A DNA stretch of 64,000 nt. Origin: Streptomyces guryensis. Its GTDB lineage: Bacteria; Actinomycetota; Actinomycetes; Streptomycetales; Streptomycetaceae. The stretch lies in NCBI RefSeq assembly GCF_021261325.1, contig NZ_JAJSBI010000025.1, positions 78,225 to 142,224 on the forward strand. Direction: 5' to 3'. The notes beneath the pieces are model-generated. The model did no database searches, was not told where the DNA came from, and saw only the letters and a program-made list of their open reading frames with translations. A program made the translations under genes and the position numbers. Below are positions 25,448-34,158 of the stretch, one piece after another. Each line of letters opens with the position of its first letter. Position 1 is the stretch's first letter.

Positions 25448-27130
25448 TTGAGCACGCACAAGAGACACCTCACCCGCCGCCGGGTGCTCGGGGCCTCCGC
25501 GATCGGCGTCGCCGCCACCGGCGCCGCCGTAGCGGGAGGCGCCGGTCTGCTGTCGTCCGCGTCCGCCGCGGCCTTCGGTTACAAGGACGACGGCAGGAAC
25601 TACGTCGTCGACACCGGGGCCGCCCTCATCTTCAAGGTCTCCAAGACGACCGGCGACCTCACGTCTTTGGTCTACAAGGGCAAGGAGTACGAGGGCTACG
25701 GCGGCAAGCACTCGCACGTCGAGTCGGGGCTCGGGGCCTCCACCGTCACCATCAAGCAGGCGGGCCAGACGATCCTGATCAAGGTCGTGCACGGCGCGAT
25801 CACCCAGTGGTACGCGGCCCGCAGCGGCCAGAACAACGTCTATCTGTGGACGGACAAGAAGGACGCCTCCTTCACCGCGACCCGCTACATCGTCCGCCTC
25901 AAGCCTGGCGTGTTCCCCAACACGGGCTCCGACGCCTGGGACTCGGCCACGGACAAGATCATCGAGGCCGGTGACGTCTGGCGGCATCCGGACGGCACGA
26001 CCCACTCCAAGCACTACTCGGGCAAGCGCACCATCGACTACGACCACGTCGGCTTCACCACCGGCTCGGTCGGTCTCTGGATGGTCCGCTCCAACCACGA
26101 GAAGGCCTCCGGCGGCCCCTTCTACCGCTCGCTGCTGCGGCACTCGAACGACGGCGGGGCGGGCCTGTACGAGATCCTGCACTACAACGAGGCCCAGACG
26201 GAGGCGGAACGTTTCGGCCTCCAGGGCCCCTACGTCATCGCCCTCACCGACGGCGGCGCCCCCTCCTCCTCGCTCTTCCAGGCGAAGCTCGACACCTCCT
26301 GGGTGGACGGGCTCGGCATCACCGGCTGGGTCGGAAAGGCGGGCCGCGGAAAGGTGGCGGGCGTCGGCCTGAAGGGCATGGACGCCAAGTACCCCTACAC
26401 CGTGGGCTTCGCCAACACGGACGCGCAGTACTGGGCTAAGGCCGCGGCCGGCACCGGCGCCTTCTCCTGCAAGGGGATGCTCCCGGGGACGTACACGCTG
26501 GCCGTCTACAAGGGCGAACTCGCCGTCCACACCGGGTCGGTGAAGGTGACGGCGGGCGGTACGACGTCCCTGCACACGTTGAGCATCACAGGTGACCCGT
26601 CCGCCGCCTCGGCCCTCTGGCGGCTCGGCGACTGGGACGGCACGCCCGGCGAGTTCAAGAACGCCAGGCTGATGACGTACGCGCATCCCTCCGACGGCCG
26701 CGCGGCCAAGTGGACCGGCAACGTCACCATCGGTGGCGGCGGCGAGGCCGCGTCCTTCCCGGCGTACATGTGGAAGGACGTCAACGACGGCATCCTGGTC
26801 CACTTCAAGCTGACCAGGGCGCAGGCCGCGGTCGCGCACACGCTGCGGGTCGGGGTGACGGACGCGTTCGCAGGCGGGCGGCCCAGGGTGGCCGTGAACG
26901 ACTGGGTCTCCGCCATTCCCACAGCACCCACACAGCCCTCGACTCGTTCTCTCACCACGGGTTCGTACCGTGGAAACAACCACACCTTCACTTTCAACGT
27001 CCCTAACAGTGCGTGGAAGACGGACACCTCCCAGTACAACGTACTGAAGATCAACATCGTGAGCGGTTCGGGCGGCACGGCCTATCTCAGCGCCGGCACG
27101 TCGTTCGACTGCCTGGACCTGCTGACCTGA
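25448..27130 (+). CDS. Secreted rhamnogalacturonan lyase (PL4, RhiE-like)
   Basis: 560 aa. A Tat-type signal peptide (RRRVLGAS with a hydrophobic core, cleavage near SAAA about residue 40) exports the enzyme. The catalytic N-terminal domain begins VVDTGAALIFKVSKTTGDLTS and contains KHYSGKRTIDYDHVGFT, the arrangement of PL4 lyases that split the rhamnose-galacturonate backbone of rhamnogalacturonan I. FnIII-like (TLAVYKGELAVH, about 350) and CBM-like C-terminal domains (LWRLGDWDGTPGEF onwards) follow. TTG start. First enzyme after the sigma/anti-sigma pair. Confidence 0.85.
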   Translation: MSTHKRHLTRRRVLGASAIGVAATGAAVAGGAGLLSSASAAAFGYKDDGRNYVVDTGAALIFKVSKTTGDLTSLVYKGKEYEGYGGKHSHVESGLGASTVTIKQAGQTILIKVVHGAITQWYAARSGQNNVYLWTDKKDASFTATRYIVRLKPGVFPNTGSDAWDSATDKIIEAGDVWRHPDGTTHSKHYSGKRTIDYDHVGFTTGSVGLWMVRSNHEKASGGPFYRSLLRHSNDGGAGLYEILHYNEAQTEAERFGLQGPYVIALTDGGAPSSSLFQAKLDTSWVDGLGITGWVGKAGRGKVAGVGLKGMDAKYPYTVGFANTDAQYWAKAAAGTGAFSCKGMLPGTYTLAVYKGELAVHTGSVKVTAGGTTSLHTLSITGDPSAASALWRLGDWDGTPGEFKNARLMTYAHPSDGRAAKWTGNVTIGGGGEAASFPAYMWKDVNDGILVHFKLTRAQAAVAHTLRVGVTDAFAGGRPRVAVNDWVSAIPTAPTQPSTRSLTTGSYRGNNHTFTFNVPNSAWKTDTSQYNVLKINIVSGSGGTAYLSAGTSFDCLDLLT

Positions 27131-27151
27131 GCCCCCCTCGGTCAGCAGAAG

Positions 27152-27187
27152 AAGCGCCCCCGCCGGTGACGACCGGCGGGGGCGCTT
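27152..27187. terminator. Terminator after rhamnogalacturonan lyase
   Basis: AAGCGCCCCCGCCGGT pairs perfectly with ACCGGCGGGGGCGCTT around a 4-nt loop, 16 bp of stem, followed by T. It is the most canonical terminator in the window. Confidence 0.85.
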
Positions 27188-27188
27188 T

Positions 27189-27250
27189 GCGCCCTGTAGG
27201 GGCGCGGGGCTGTATCGATATGCGGCTCCGCCGCGCGGACGCGACCAGCC
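27189..27250. repeat. Intergenic repeat family A, copy 2
   Basis: Hairpin GCGCCC/GGGGCGC then GGGGCTGTATCGATATGC and GGCTCCGCCGCG, almost identical to 1161-1222. It starts directly behind the terminator. Confidence 0.85.
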
Positions 27251-27424
27251 GTGAAACCCAGTCGCCGCCGTGGCCGGAAGAGGTTGCCGCGCCCTCTCGA
27301 AAACCAGCGAAACTTTCGCTGACTCCCGTCCCCCGCTCACCTGTTGACGTGCCGTTTACCACTGATGACACTCCGAGGGCGCCGCATCTCCAACAGAAAC
27401 CCCCACACTCCGACAGGACTGCCC

Positions 27425-28486
27425 ATGCGCCCCAGAGTCGTGCTCGTCGCCTGCCTCGCTCTCCTCCTCGGCCTGTTCACCGCGCCGCCCAGCACCGCGC
27501 ACTCAGGAGCCCCACCCGTGAAGCACCCCAGGTACGCCGGTTATCTCTTCGCCTACTTCACCGGCGAGGGCACCGCGGACGGCGAGCAGATCCGCTACGC
27601 CCTCAGCCGCGGCAACGACCCGCTGCACTGGCGCGAGCTGAACCAGGGCAAGCCGGTCCTGACGTCGACGATCGGCGAGAAGGGCCTGCGCGACCCGTTC
27701 GTGATGCGCTCCCCCAAGGGCGACAAGTTCTACCTCATCGCCACCGACCTGCGGATGTACCAGAACAGCAGCGGCAGTTGGGACTACGTCCAGCGGCACG
27801 GCAGCAAGTCGATCATGATCTGGGACTCCACCGACCTGGTCCACTGGACCAACCAGCGCCTGGTCAAGGTGGCCCCCGACAACGCGGGCAACACCTGGGC
27901 CCCGGAGGCGTACTGGGACGACGCGCTGCATGAATACGTGGTCTTCTGGGCGTCGAAGCTGTACGCCGCCGACGACCCCGACCACACGGGGTCGACGTAC
28001 AACAAGATGCTGTACGCGACGACCAAGGACTTCCGCACCTTCAGCAAGGCGAAGGTCTGGGACGACCCGGGCTACTCGGTGATCGACTCGACCGTCGTGA
28101 AGTACCAGGGCACCTACTACCGCTACACCAAGGACGAGCGCGACCCGTCCTCCAGCTCCCCGTGCTCGAAGTTCATCACCGGCGAGAAGTCGAAGACCCT
28201 CACGTCGACCAGGTACGACTTCGTCTCCGACTGCATCGGCAGCGGCTCGATCGACCGCGGCGAGGGGCCCACGGTCTTCAAGTCCAACACCGAGAAGAAG
28301 TGGTACCTCTTCATCGACGAGTACGGCGAGCGCGGCTACGTCCCCTTCGAGACCACCGACCTGGACTCCGGCAAGTGGACGATGTCCGCGGACTACCAGC
28401 TGCCGGCCAGCCCGCGGCACGGAACCGTGATGCCGGTGACGCGGGCCGAGTACGACCGGCTGCTGGCCGCGTATCCCGCCGCCTGA
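27425..28486 (+). CDS. Secreted GH43 glycoside hydrolase (arabinan-active type)
   Basis: 353 aa, with a signal peptide (hydrophobic about residues 5-20, cleavage near STAHS). The five-bladed propeller of GH43 is indicated by KGLRDPFVMRSPKGDKFYLIATDL (catalytic Asp about 85), YSVIDSTVV (pKa-modulating Asp about 220) and GEGPTVFKSNTEKKWYL (acid Glu about 280). It resembles exo-acting arabinofuranosidases or arabinanases that trim pectin side chains; exact specificity unknown. ATG at 27425 after AGGA; the in-frame extension from 27344 is not supported. Confidence 0.85.
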   Translation: MRPRVVLVACLALLLGLFTAPPSTAHSGAPPVKHPRYAGYLFAYFTGEGTADGEQIRYALSRGNDPLHWRELNQGKPVLTSTIGEKGLRDPFVMRSPKGDKFYLIATDLRMYQNSSGSWDYVQRHGSKSIMIWDSTDLVHWTNQRLVKVAPDNAGNTWAPEAYWDDALHEYVVFWASKLYAADDPDHTGSTYNKMLYATTKDFRTFSKAKVWDDPGYSVIDSTVVKYQGTYYRYTKDERDPSSSSPCSKFITGEKSKTLTSTRYDFVSDCIGSGSIDRGEGPTVFKSNTEKKWYLFIDEYGERGYVPFETTDLDSGKWTMSADYQLPASPRHGTVMPVTRAEYDRLLAAYPAA

Positions 28487-28514
28487 ACGACGGGACACGG
28501 GATCCTCGTGCGGC

Positions 28515-29312
28515 TCAGCCGACGAAGTACGTCGGGTTCGGCAGCTTGTACGTGCGGTCGGCGTAGCCGCCGTCCAGGTCCGAGTACTGGTCGCCGAAGT
28601 TGGCGACGATCTCGTACCCGAGGTCGTCCTCGATGTGCTTGCGGGTGCCGGACTTGTACTGCACGGTCGTGCAGGTCCAGGTGCCCGGCGTGGCGCAGGC
28701 GCTCAGGTAGGCCGGCGGGTTCGCCTTGTCCTTGAGGAACATGTGGTCGGCGTCGAGGTTCACATCGGCGCCGATCTTCTTCAGGTTCTCGACGGCTGCG
28801 GTGCGCTGCGCCTCGCTCAGACCCGAGTTGTAGAAGACCTCGACGCCCTTGGACTCGGCGTACCGGACCAGCTCGGCGCTGCCGAACACGCCCGGGCGGT
28901 CGGCCTTGTTCACGTAGTCGGCCCAGGTGGTGCCGTTGTACGTGTAGTTGTACCGCTTCTCGTAGTCGAGGCTGAGCAGCAGCGTGTCGTCGATGTCGAA
29001 CATGACCGCGGGCTTCTCGCCCCGGTGGTGCGCCTTGCGGGCGGCCTGGTTGATGTACTTCCGGGCGGCCGAGTCGAGCCGCGCCAGGTCCTTGGCATAC
29101 GGGCTGTCCGAAGACGCCTGGTATACGCCGTTGGCGTCGGCGGTGGTGCCGTAGTAGGTGTCGATGTCCTTCACGAGGAGCCCGATGTTGTAGGGCTCGT
29201 GGGTGGAGTTGGCCGTGGACTGACCGGCCGTGGCCGCACCGGCGCCGTAGAGGACACCGCCGGTCAGGGCACACGCTGCGGCGATCGCCGCGATACGCAG
29301 TGGCTTATGCAT
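28515..29312 (-). CDS. Secreted HAD-family acid phosphatase
   Basis: 265 aa, with a signal peptide (about residues 1-30). HAD motif I is VMFDIDDTLLLS (nucleophile Asp about 105), motif II the Ser/Thr near VFYNSGLSE, and motif IV the GDQYSDLDGG aspartates near the C-terminus. It belongs to the acid phosphatase class B/plant-type HAD group and should release phosphate outside the cell. Converges on the GH43 gene; separated from the PL9-like gene by a hairpin at 29349-29394, so probably independent. Confidence 0.88.
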   Translation of the reverse strand: MHKPLRIAAIAAACALTGGVLYGAGAATAGQSTANSTHEPYNIGLLVKDIDTYYGTTADANGVYQASSDSPYAKDLARLDSAARKYINQAARKAHHRGEKPAVMFDIDDTLLLSLDYEKRYNYTYNGTTWADYVNKADRPGVFGSAELVRYAESKGVEVFYNSGLSEAQRTAAVENLKKIGADVNLDADHMFLKDKANPPAYLSACATPGTWTCTTVQYKSGTRKHIEDDLGYEIVANFGDQYSDLDGGYADRTYKLPNPTYFVG

Positions 29313-29348
29313 GACAGGTTTCTACGCGCGTCACCCCCGTGGGCGCGA

Positions 29349-29394
29349 GACCCGTTGCCTGATCGATACCTCTTCCGCAGGCAAAAAACGGGTC
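29349..29394. terminator. Hairpin between PL9-like lyase and phosphatase genes
   Basis: GACCCGTT pairs with AACGGGTC and GCCTG with CAGGC, separated by a bulge of four A. It sits 38 bp past the end of the lyase gene and would end the long pectin transcript. Confidence 0.6.
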
Positions 29395-29431
29395 AAGCGC
29401 ACTGGACGGGACGGTTCCGGATCGGTATCGC

Positions 29432-30544
29432 TCAGTTCATCGTCGCCCCGATCGTCGTGCTCCCCGTCGTCAGGAACGTCGTCGCGGGCAGGGTGCCGCT
29501 GGAGCTGCGGGCGTTGTACGTCGTGGAGGCGTCCGTCGACCTGAAGGCCGGTGTCGAGATCCCGGAGTCCCAGTTGTTGCCGGACGAGGTGACCGAGGAA
29601 CCCCTGGTGACCGAGCCGCTGCCGTTGCTCACGGCGAGGTTCTTGCCGAGTTTCGCCGAGCTGGTGGCGAAGTAGTAGCCCCACTTGGAGTTGGCGTAGG
29701 CGGTGGTGCGGTTGACGGTGATCGAGCCGGTGTTGGAGTTCTCGGTGAAGCCGTTGCCCGCGTTGCCCCAGGCGGCCGAGTTGTTGACGACATGGGCGAC
29801 CGTCACGCCGTTGCCGCCGAGCTTGAAGCCGTTGCCGTTGCCCTCGAAGGCGGAGTCGCCCCAGCGGTTGACGCCGTTGCCGAAGGACCAGGTGTGCTCG
29901 ATGGTGACGGGTGAGGAGAAGGACCAGAGGTCGATGCCGTCGTCCGAGTTGTTGTAGAGGCGCGCTCCGGTGACCAGGTTGCCGGTGCCGGAGCCGAACT
30001 TGATGGCGACGCCGTCCGCGTTCTGGCCGTGGTCGGCGGCGTCGTAGTTGCCGTAACTGTCCAGGTTCTTCACGGTGTTGTTGACCGTGCCGTCGCCGGT
30101 GAGCGTGAAGCCGGAGTCGCCACCGTTGATGGTCTTGATGTTGTTCCAGTTGGTGCCGGTGCAGGACTGGCAGACGACGGCGCTGTCCGGGGAGTTCTGG
30201 AAGGTGATGTCGGAGACGTTCCAGTAGTCCGCGGTCAGCTTGAAGATCCAGGAGCCGGACGGGAGCGACGAGCCGTCGATCTTGACCGTCTCCGAGCCGT
30301 AGGCGGTGAGCGTGACCGGCGAGGAGGAGGTGCCGTTGGCCGTGGACTGCAGGGTGGCCGTCGGGTAGTAGGTGCCGCCGCGGACCTGGATGACCGTGCC
30401 TGCGGTGGCGTTCTTGATGGCGTTGGACAGGTCGGTCGAGTTGCTGACGACCACGGTCGCGGCCTGGGCCTGGGTGGGGAGGGCGGCGAGTCCGGCGCCC
30501 AGGGCCAGGGCGGCCGCGGTGGCGAGTGCGGTACGACGAGACAT
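29432..30544 (-). CDS. Secreted pectate lyase, PL9-like right-handed beta-helix
   Basis: 370 aa, with a signal peptide (about residues 1-28, QAQAA). It has repeated short strands of a parallel beta-helix and the PL9 core HGQNADGVAIKFGSGTGN and ARLYNNSDDGIDLW (about 185-225), which carry the calcium-binding aspartates and helix residues of PelI/PelL-type exo/endo-pectate lyases. The ATG at 30544 is used; a much longer open frame upstream is an artefact of the repeats. Last gene of the long minus-strand pectin run. Confidence 0.85.
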   Translation of the reverse strand: MSRRTALATAAALALGAGLAALPTQAQAATVVVSNSTDLSNAIKNATAGTVIQVRGGTYYPTATLQSTANGTSSSPVTLTAYGSETVKIDGSSLPSGSWIFKLTADYWNVSDITFQNSPDSAVVCQSCTGTNWNNIKTINGGDSGFTLTGDGTVNNTVKNLDSYGNYDAADHGQNADGVAIKFGSGTGNLVTGARLYNNSDDGIDLWSFSSPVTIEHTWSFGNGVNRWGDSAFEGNGNGFKLGGNGVTVAHVVNNSAAWGNAGNGFTENSNTGSITVNRTTAYANSKWGYYFATSSAKLGKNLAVSNGSGSVTRGSSVTSSGNNWDSGISTPAFRSTDASTTYNARSSSGTLPATTFLTTGSTTIGATMN

Positions 30545-30560
30545 GGAGAGCGGTTCCTTT

Positions 30561-30644
30561 CTCGTGCGGGTTCTCGTGCGGGTTCTGGTGCGGGTTCTCG
30601 TGCGGGTGGGGTGATGGTTCACAGGACGGTGGTTCACAGGACGG
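30561..30644. repeat. Short tandem repeats between esterase and PL9-like genes
   Basis: Four 12-bp units of CTCGTGCGGGTT type (30561-30608) adjoin a perfect 15-bp duplication of TGGTTCACAGGACGG (30615-30629 and 30630-30644). The second unit of the duplication covers the stop codon of the esterase gene. Almost the whole 89-bp spacer, and part of the leader of the lyase gene, is repeat. Confidence 0.85.
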
Positions 30645-31788
30645 TGTCGAGCCAGCTGAAGACCTCGTCCTGCATACGGTCGACGAAGACATGGCCGAGG
30701 TCGGGCCAGGTCCTGAGGTGCAACCGCTCCTCGGCGTGGCGGGAGCGCCAGACGGCGCGCAGCTTCTCGTGAGCCGTGCGGACGCCGTCGGCGGGGAAGA
30801 GCGGGTCGAGCCCGCCGTTGAAGAACAGCATCGGCCGGGGTGCGCCGATGCTCGCCACGTCGGGGAAGTCGAGGGACCGGGACAGCCCGGGATGGAGCAT
30901 GTAGTACGAGGACTGCCCGCGCAGCGTGTTGTTGCCGGGCACCATCATGTCCTTCAGGCCGGTCATCCAGCAGACGGAGGCGACCGCCGCGATGTCGTCG
31001 GTCAGCGCGGCCGTCTGCCAGGCGCGGTAGGCGCCCATGGAGAACCCGACGGCCGCGACCCGGCGCGCGTCCACGCGGTCGAGGCCGGCCAGGAACCCGG
31101 CGGCCCGGGCGTCCTCGCGGGCCATGAGCCCGGCGAGGGAGGAGCCGAGGTTGTAGAAGTTGGAGGCGAGGGCCTGCTGCTGGTCGTAGGCGACCGGACC
31201 GCGGTCGCCCCATCCGAGCGCGTCGGCGCACAACACCACATGGCCGCGGCGGGCCAGTTCGTCGCCGACGAAGCGGCCGCTGAAGTACTTGTCGGCCCAG
31301 GCCTGCGCGGAGGCGAGGCGGGTGTCGTCGTACCAGGGCCGGACGAGTTTCTCCTTCCCGATGTCGAACCTGGCTCCGTGGTCGTGCAGGAGGACGACCG
31401 CGGGGAAGGGTCCGGTGCCGTGCGGGGTCAGCAAAGCGGCGCGGACACGGTCGTAGCGCGTGAGGGAAAGAGTCACCAACTCCCTTGTGAAACCGTCCCC
31501 TTGACTGCTTTCACCGAACTCGGGCGCGTACGGTGTCCCGTCCTGCCGTGCGAGGAGGAGATGCTCCTCGACCTTGGCGCGGGCGGTGCGGCGCCAGGCC
31601 CGGAAGTCGCGGACGGGGGAAGTCCCCCAGGCGAGGGGGAAGCCGAGCCCGTCCTTGAGGGCCTGGTGGAAGTCGGGGAGGTTGTCGTCGACGAGGCCGG
31701 CGGCCCCTGCGGCCTGCGGGGTTCCGCCGAGGAACGCGGCCGCGGCGGCTCCCGTCACGAAGGTGCGGCGGTTCAGCGGCTCAGGCAT
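30634..31788 (-). CDS. Secreted alpha/beta-hydrolase, probable acetyl esterase
   Basis: 384 aa with a Tat-like signal (NRRTFVTGAAAAAFLGG). Alpha/beta-hydrolase features: oxyanion-side HDHGARFDIGKE, the nucleophile elbow GFSMG (Ser about residue 245), the acid in FFNGGLDPLFP and the histidine in WPDLGHVFVD near the C-terminus. It resembles the dienelactone hydrolase/acetyl-xylan-esterase-like esterases often found with polysaccharide lyases, so removal of acetyl groups from pectin is likely. Its ATG overlaps the PL1 stop by 8 bp with GGGAGG just upstream. Confidence 0.8.
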   Translation of the reverse strand: MPEPLNRRTFVTGAAAAAFLGGTPQAAGAAGLVDDNLPDFHQALKDGLGFPLAWGTSPVRDFRAWRRTARAKVEEHLLLARQDGTPYAPEFGESSQGDGFTRELVTLSLTRYDRVRAALLTPHGTGPFPAVVLLHDHGARFDIGKEKLVRPWYDDTRLASAQAWADKYFSGRFVGDELARRGHVVLCADALGWGDRGPVAYDQQQALASNFYNLGSSLAGLMAREDARAAGFLAGLDRVDARRVAAVGFSMGAYRAWQTAALTDDIAAVASVCWMTGLKDMMVPGNNTLRGQSSYYMLHPGLSRSLDFPDVASIGAPRPMLFFNGGLDPLFPADGVRTAHEKLRAVWRSRHAEERLHLRTWPDLGHVFVDRMQDEVFSWLDTVL

Positions 31789-33109
31789 ATGGCCTCCCGG
31801 CGCCCGCGTGCCGCAGGACGTACCGCTGCACGGCGGAAGCGGTCGTCAGCGGCCGGTAGGAGTAGACGTCTACGGGGGCCCACCCCACGTCGTCCGTCAG
31901 GCCGATGCCGCTCGCCACCGCGTCCAGGCGTGCGGGCCGGCCGTCGAACCAGGAGCCGGTGTCGTGGAAGTGCTCGCCCCCGTAGTTCGCGACCGCGAGG
32001 GACGGCTCACCGCGCGGGTAGGCGAAGACGTTGCGCTCGGAGAAGATCGCGGACTCCACGCCGGCGCCGAGGGCGTACAGGGTGGCGGCCGCCCGGCCCC
32101 GGTAGACGTTGTTGACGACGTGCACCTGCCCGAAGCGGACGCGCGGCCCGCGCTGCACGATGTCGGTGAAGAGGTTCCGGGCGAAGGTGACCCTGAGGTG
32201 CCCGCGGTCGCGCTCCCCTCGCCCGTCGCCCGATCCGATGAGGAGTGCCTTGTCGTGGTCGTCGAACCGGCTGTCGGAGACGGTGATGAAGTCGGAGCCG
32301 TCTTCGATGTCCAGCAGCCCGTCGTGCCGTTGGACGTGCTCGCCGTGGAAGCCGAGGGGCGCCTCGCGGTCGGGGAAGCGGCCGTCGGTGAAGGTGCAGT
32401 GGTCGACCCAGATGTGCCGGCCGGTGATCACGGTCATCGCGTCGAAGCGTGCGTTCCAGTTGCCCTGCGGCCCGTCGTTGGGCGACCAGGTGGTGAAGTG
32501 GTCGACGGGCGCTTCGAGGCGCAGGTTGCGGATGACGATGTCCGTGCCGGTGTTGACGGTCAGGAAGACCCCGAGCAGCCGCGCGTCCTTCCCGACACCG
32601 ACGAGGGTGGTGTTGCTCGGCACGGTGAGCTGGATCTGCGCCTTCTCCCTCGCCGAGCCGCTCTGCCGCAGCCCGCGTTGCTGCCTGCAGTAGTCGTGGC
32701 GGGTGTCGGACCAGGTGGTGCCGTCCGGCCCGAAGCAGGACATGTACCTGCCCAGGTCGTATCCGGGGGCGTAGTCCTGCTCGCCGAGCGTGGAACCGTC
32801 GTCCGCCTCGTGGCCGTCGACGGTCCCGGCGACCCGGATCACCTTGGGTGCGGTGGGGTCACCGTCACCCGCCAGCGCCTCCTTCAGTTCGGCACGGGTG
32901 TGCACCGTGCGGGTCGCGCCGCCCGCGCCGCCGGTGGTACCGCCGTCGGTCGAGGCCCACCCGACGGCGCCGCGCTCCGCAGCGGAGGCAGCCACCGTCG
33001 GCGGTAGGAGCAGCCACGCGCCCGCAAGCAGGGCGACGACCGCGCTCTTGAGGGGCGCGGGGAACGGCGCGATCAGCCACGACGGACCCGCAGTCGACCG
33101 GCGCCCCAT
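31781..33109 (-). CDS. Secreted pectate lyase, PL1
   Basis: 442 aa from the ATG at 33109. The PL1 beta-helix shows STDGGTTGGAGG, IQLTVPSNTTLVGVGKDARL, the calcium region HIWVDHCTFTDGRFPD (about residue 225) and the catalytic arginine block VQRGPRVRFGQVHVVNNVY (about 315). The secretion signal core is SAVVALLAGAWLLLPP (about 23-38); the residues before it are encoded by an inserted family B repeat (33050-33092). Longer GTG starts would overlap the preceding methylesterase gene. Overlaps the esterase gene downstream. Confidence 0.88.
   Translation of the reverse strand: MGRRSTAGPSWLIAPFPAPLKSAVVALLAGAWLLLPPTVAASAAERGAVGWASTDGGTTGGAGGATRTVHTRAELKEALAGDGDPTAPKVIRVAGTVDGHEADDGSTLGEQDYAPGYDLGRYMSCFGPDGTTWSDTRHDYCRQQRGLRQSGSAREKAQIQLTVPSNTTLVGVGKDARLLGVFLTVNTGTDIVIRNLRLEAPVDHFTTWSPNDGPQGNWNARFDAMTVITGRHIWVDHCTFTDGRFPDREAPLGFHGEHVQRHDGLLDIEDGSDFITVSDSRFDDHDKALLIGSGDGRGERDRGHLRVTFARNLFTDIVQRGPRVRFGQVHVVNNVYRGRAAATLYALGAGVESAIFSERNVFAYPRGEPSLAVANYGGEHFHDTGSWFDGRPARLDAVASGIGLTDDVGWAPVDVYSYRPLTTASAVQRYVLRHAGAGRPYA
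33050..33092. repeat. Intergenic repeat family B, copy 3, within a signal-peptide coding region
   Basis: GGGGCGCGGGGAACGGCGCG followed by ATCAGCCACGACGGACCCGCAG, nearly identical to the other family B copies. Here it lies inside the first codons of the PL1 gene. Confidence 0.8.
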
Positions 33110-33131
33110 CGCGGCACGACCAGCGGAGCGC

Positions 33132-34157
33132 CTACGCACGGGGCCGCCAGTCGCCGAGATACACCTCACGGGTGTGCAGCCGAACCTCGTTCGGGGCGAG
33201 TTGAGGCCGGTTCTCCGGAACCGTGATCACCGCTCCCGGGCCCGTGTTGCCGTACTCCCTGAACCGCATCGTCTGCCAGGGGTAGGCGTCCCGCATGTTG
33301 ACGTAGGGCGTGACCGGGTCGATGCCGGACCCGATCCGGGTGTCCCGGACGACGAGGGACGGCCACGCGGTGGTCTCGTACGACGGGACCCAGGGCCGGG
33401 CCAGCTTGTACGCCCCGTCCTCGGCGCCGGAGGTGATGCGGGAGCGTACGGCGAGGATGCCGTGCGGGTTGGCGCGGGCGGTGGAGGGGGCGAAGACCAT
33501 GCCCTTGGGGGTGAAGGTCACGTCCCTCTGCAGCGTGTGGAAGTGGCACTCCTCGAACACGGCGGTCGCCCGGCCGAAGACGAAGTCGACGTCACCCTCC
33601 ACGTAGCAGTGGGCGAAGTACTGCCGGTCGAAGGCGTCGAGTGCGGTCGTGTCGACGAAGAGGGTGTCCTGGTGGGCCAGGAGGCGGACGTTCTCGAAGC
33701 TCGACCGGTCACCCGTCACGTACGCGGCCACGGCCTGGGTGCCGGTGATGTCCGGGTGGTCGGCGCGCAGCCAGTCGTTGGCGAGGGTCAGGTCGAGGAC
33801 GGTCAGTCCGGGGGCCGCGGAGGTGAAGGTGGCGGAGCCCGGCGTCCCGTACGTCGTGCCGTCGGGCTTCTTCGTGCCGTTCGCGTGGTCGAAGACGATG
33901 ACGGTGTCGCGTGGCTCGCAGGTGGCGCCGCGGATCGTCAACTCGCCCTTGTCGGCCGGGATGTTGACGACCTCGCGGTATGTCCCCGGGTGCACGACGA
34001 TCGTGTGGCCTGGTCCGTCCACCGCTTCCACGGCTGCCTGCACGGAGTCGCCGGGGCGGACGTGCAGGACAGGACGGCGGGTGCCCGCGAAGGCGGGTCC
34101 GGCTCCGGCGGTGACCAGGCCTGCGGTGATGCCCGCCAGAAGAGTGCGTCGGTGCAT
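33132..34157 (-). CDS. Secreted pectin methylesterase, CE8
   Basis: 341 aa with a short signal peptide (about residues 1-24). All CE8 signatures are present: GTQAVA (139-144), HQDTL with the catalytic Asp at about 164, VEGDVDFVFG with the second Asp (about 187-195) and the arginine of LARPW (252-256). The enzyme removes methyl esters from homogalacturonan so that pectate lyases can cut. It starts 1 bp after the stop of another methylesterase gene and is clearly its paralogue (matching DWLRADHPDITGTQAVA and YFAHCYVEGDVDFVFGRATAV). Confidence 0.93.
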   Translation of the reverse strand: MHRRTLLAGITAGLVTAGAGPAFAGTRRPVLHVRPGDSVQAAVEAVDGPGHTIVVHPGTYREVVNIPADKGELTIRGATCEPRDTVIVFDHANGTKKPDGTTYGTPGSATFTSAAPGLTVLDLTLANDWLRADHPDITGTQAVAAYVTGDRSSFENVRLLAHQDTLFVDTTALDAFDRQYFAHCYVEGDVDFVFGRATAVFEECHFHTLQRDVTFTPKGMVFAPSTARANPHGILAVRSRITSGAEDGAYKLARPWVPSYETTAWPSLVVRDTRIGSGIDPVTPYVNMRDAYPWQTMRFREYGNTGPGAVITVPENRPQLAPNEVRLHTREVYLGDWRPRA

Positions 34158-34158
34158 G

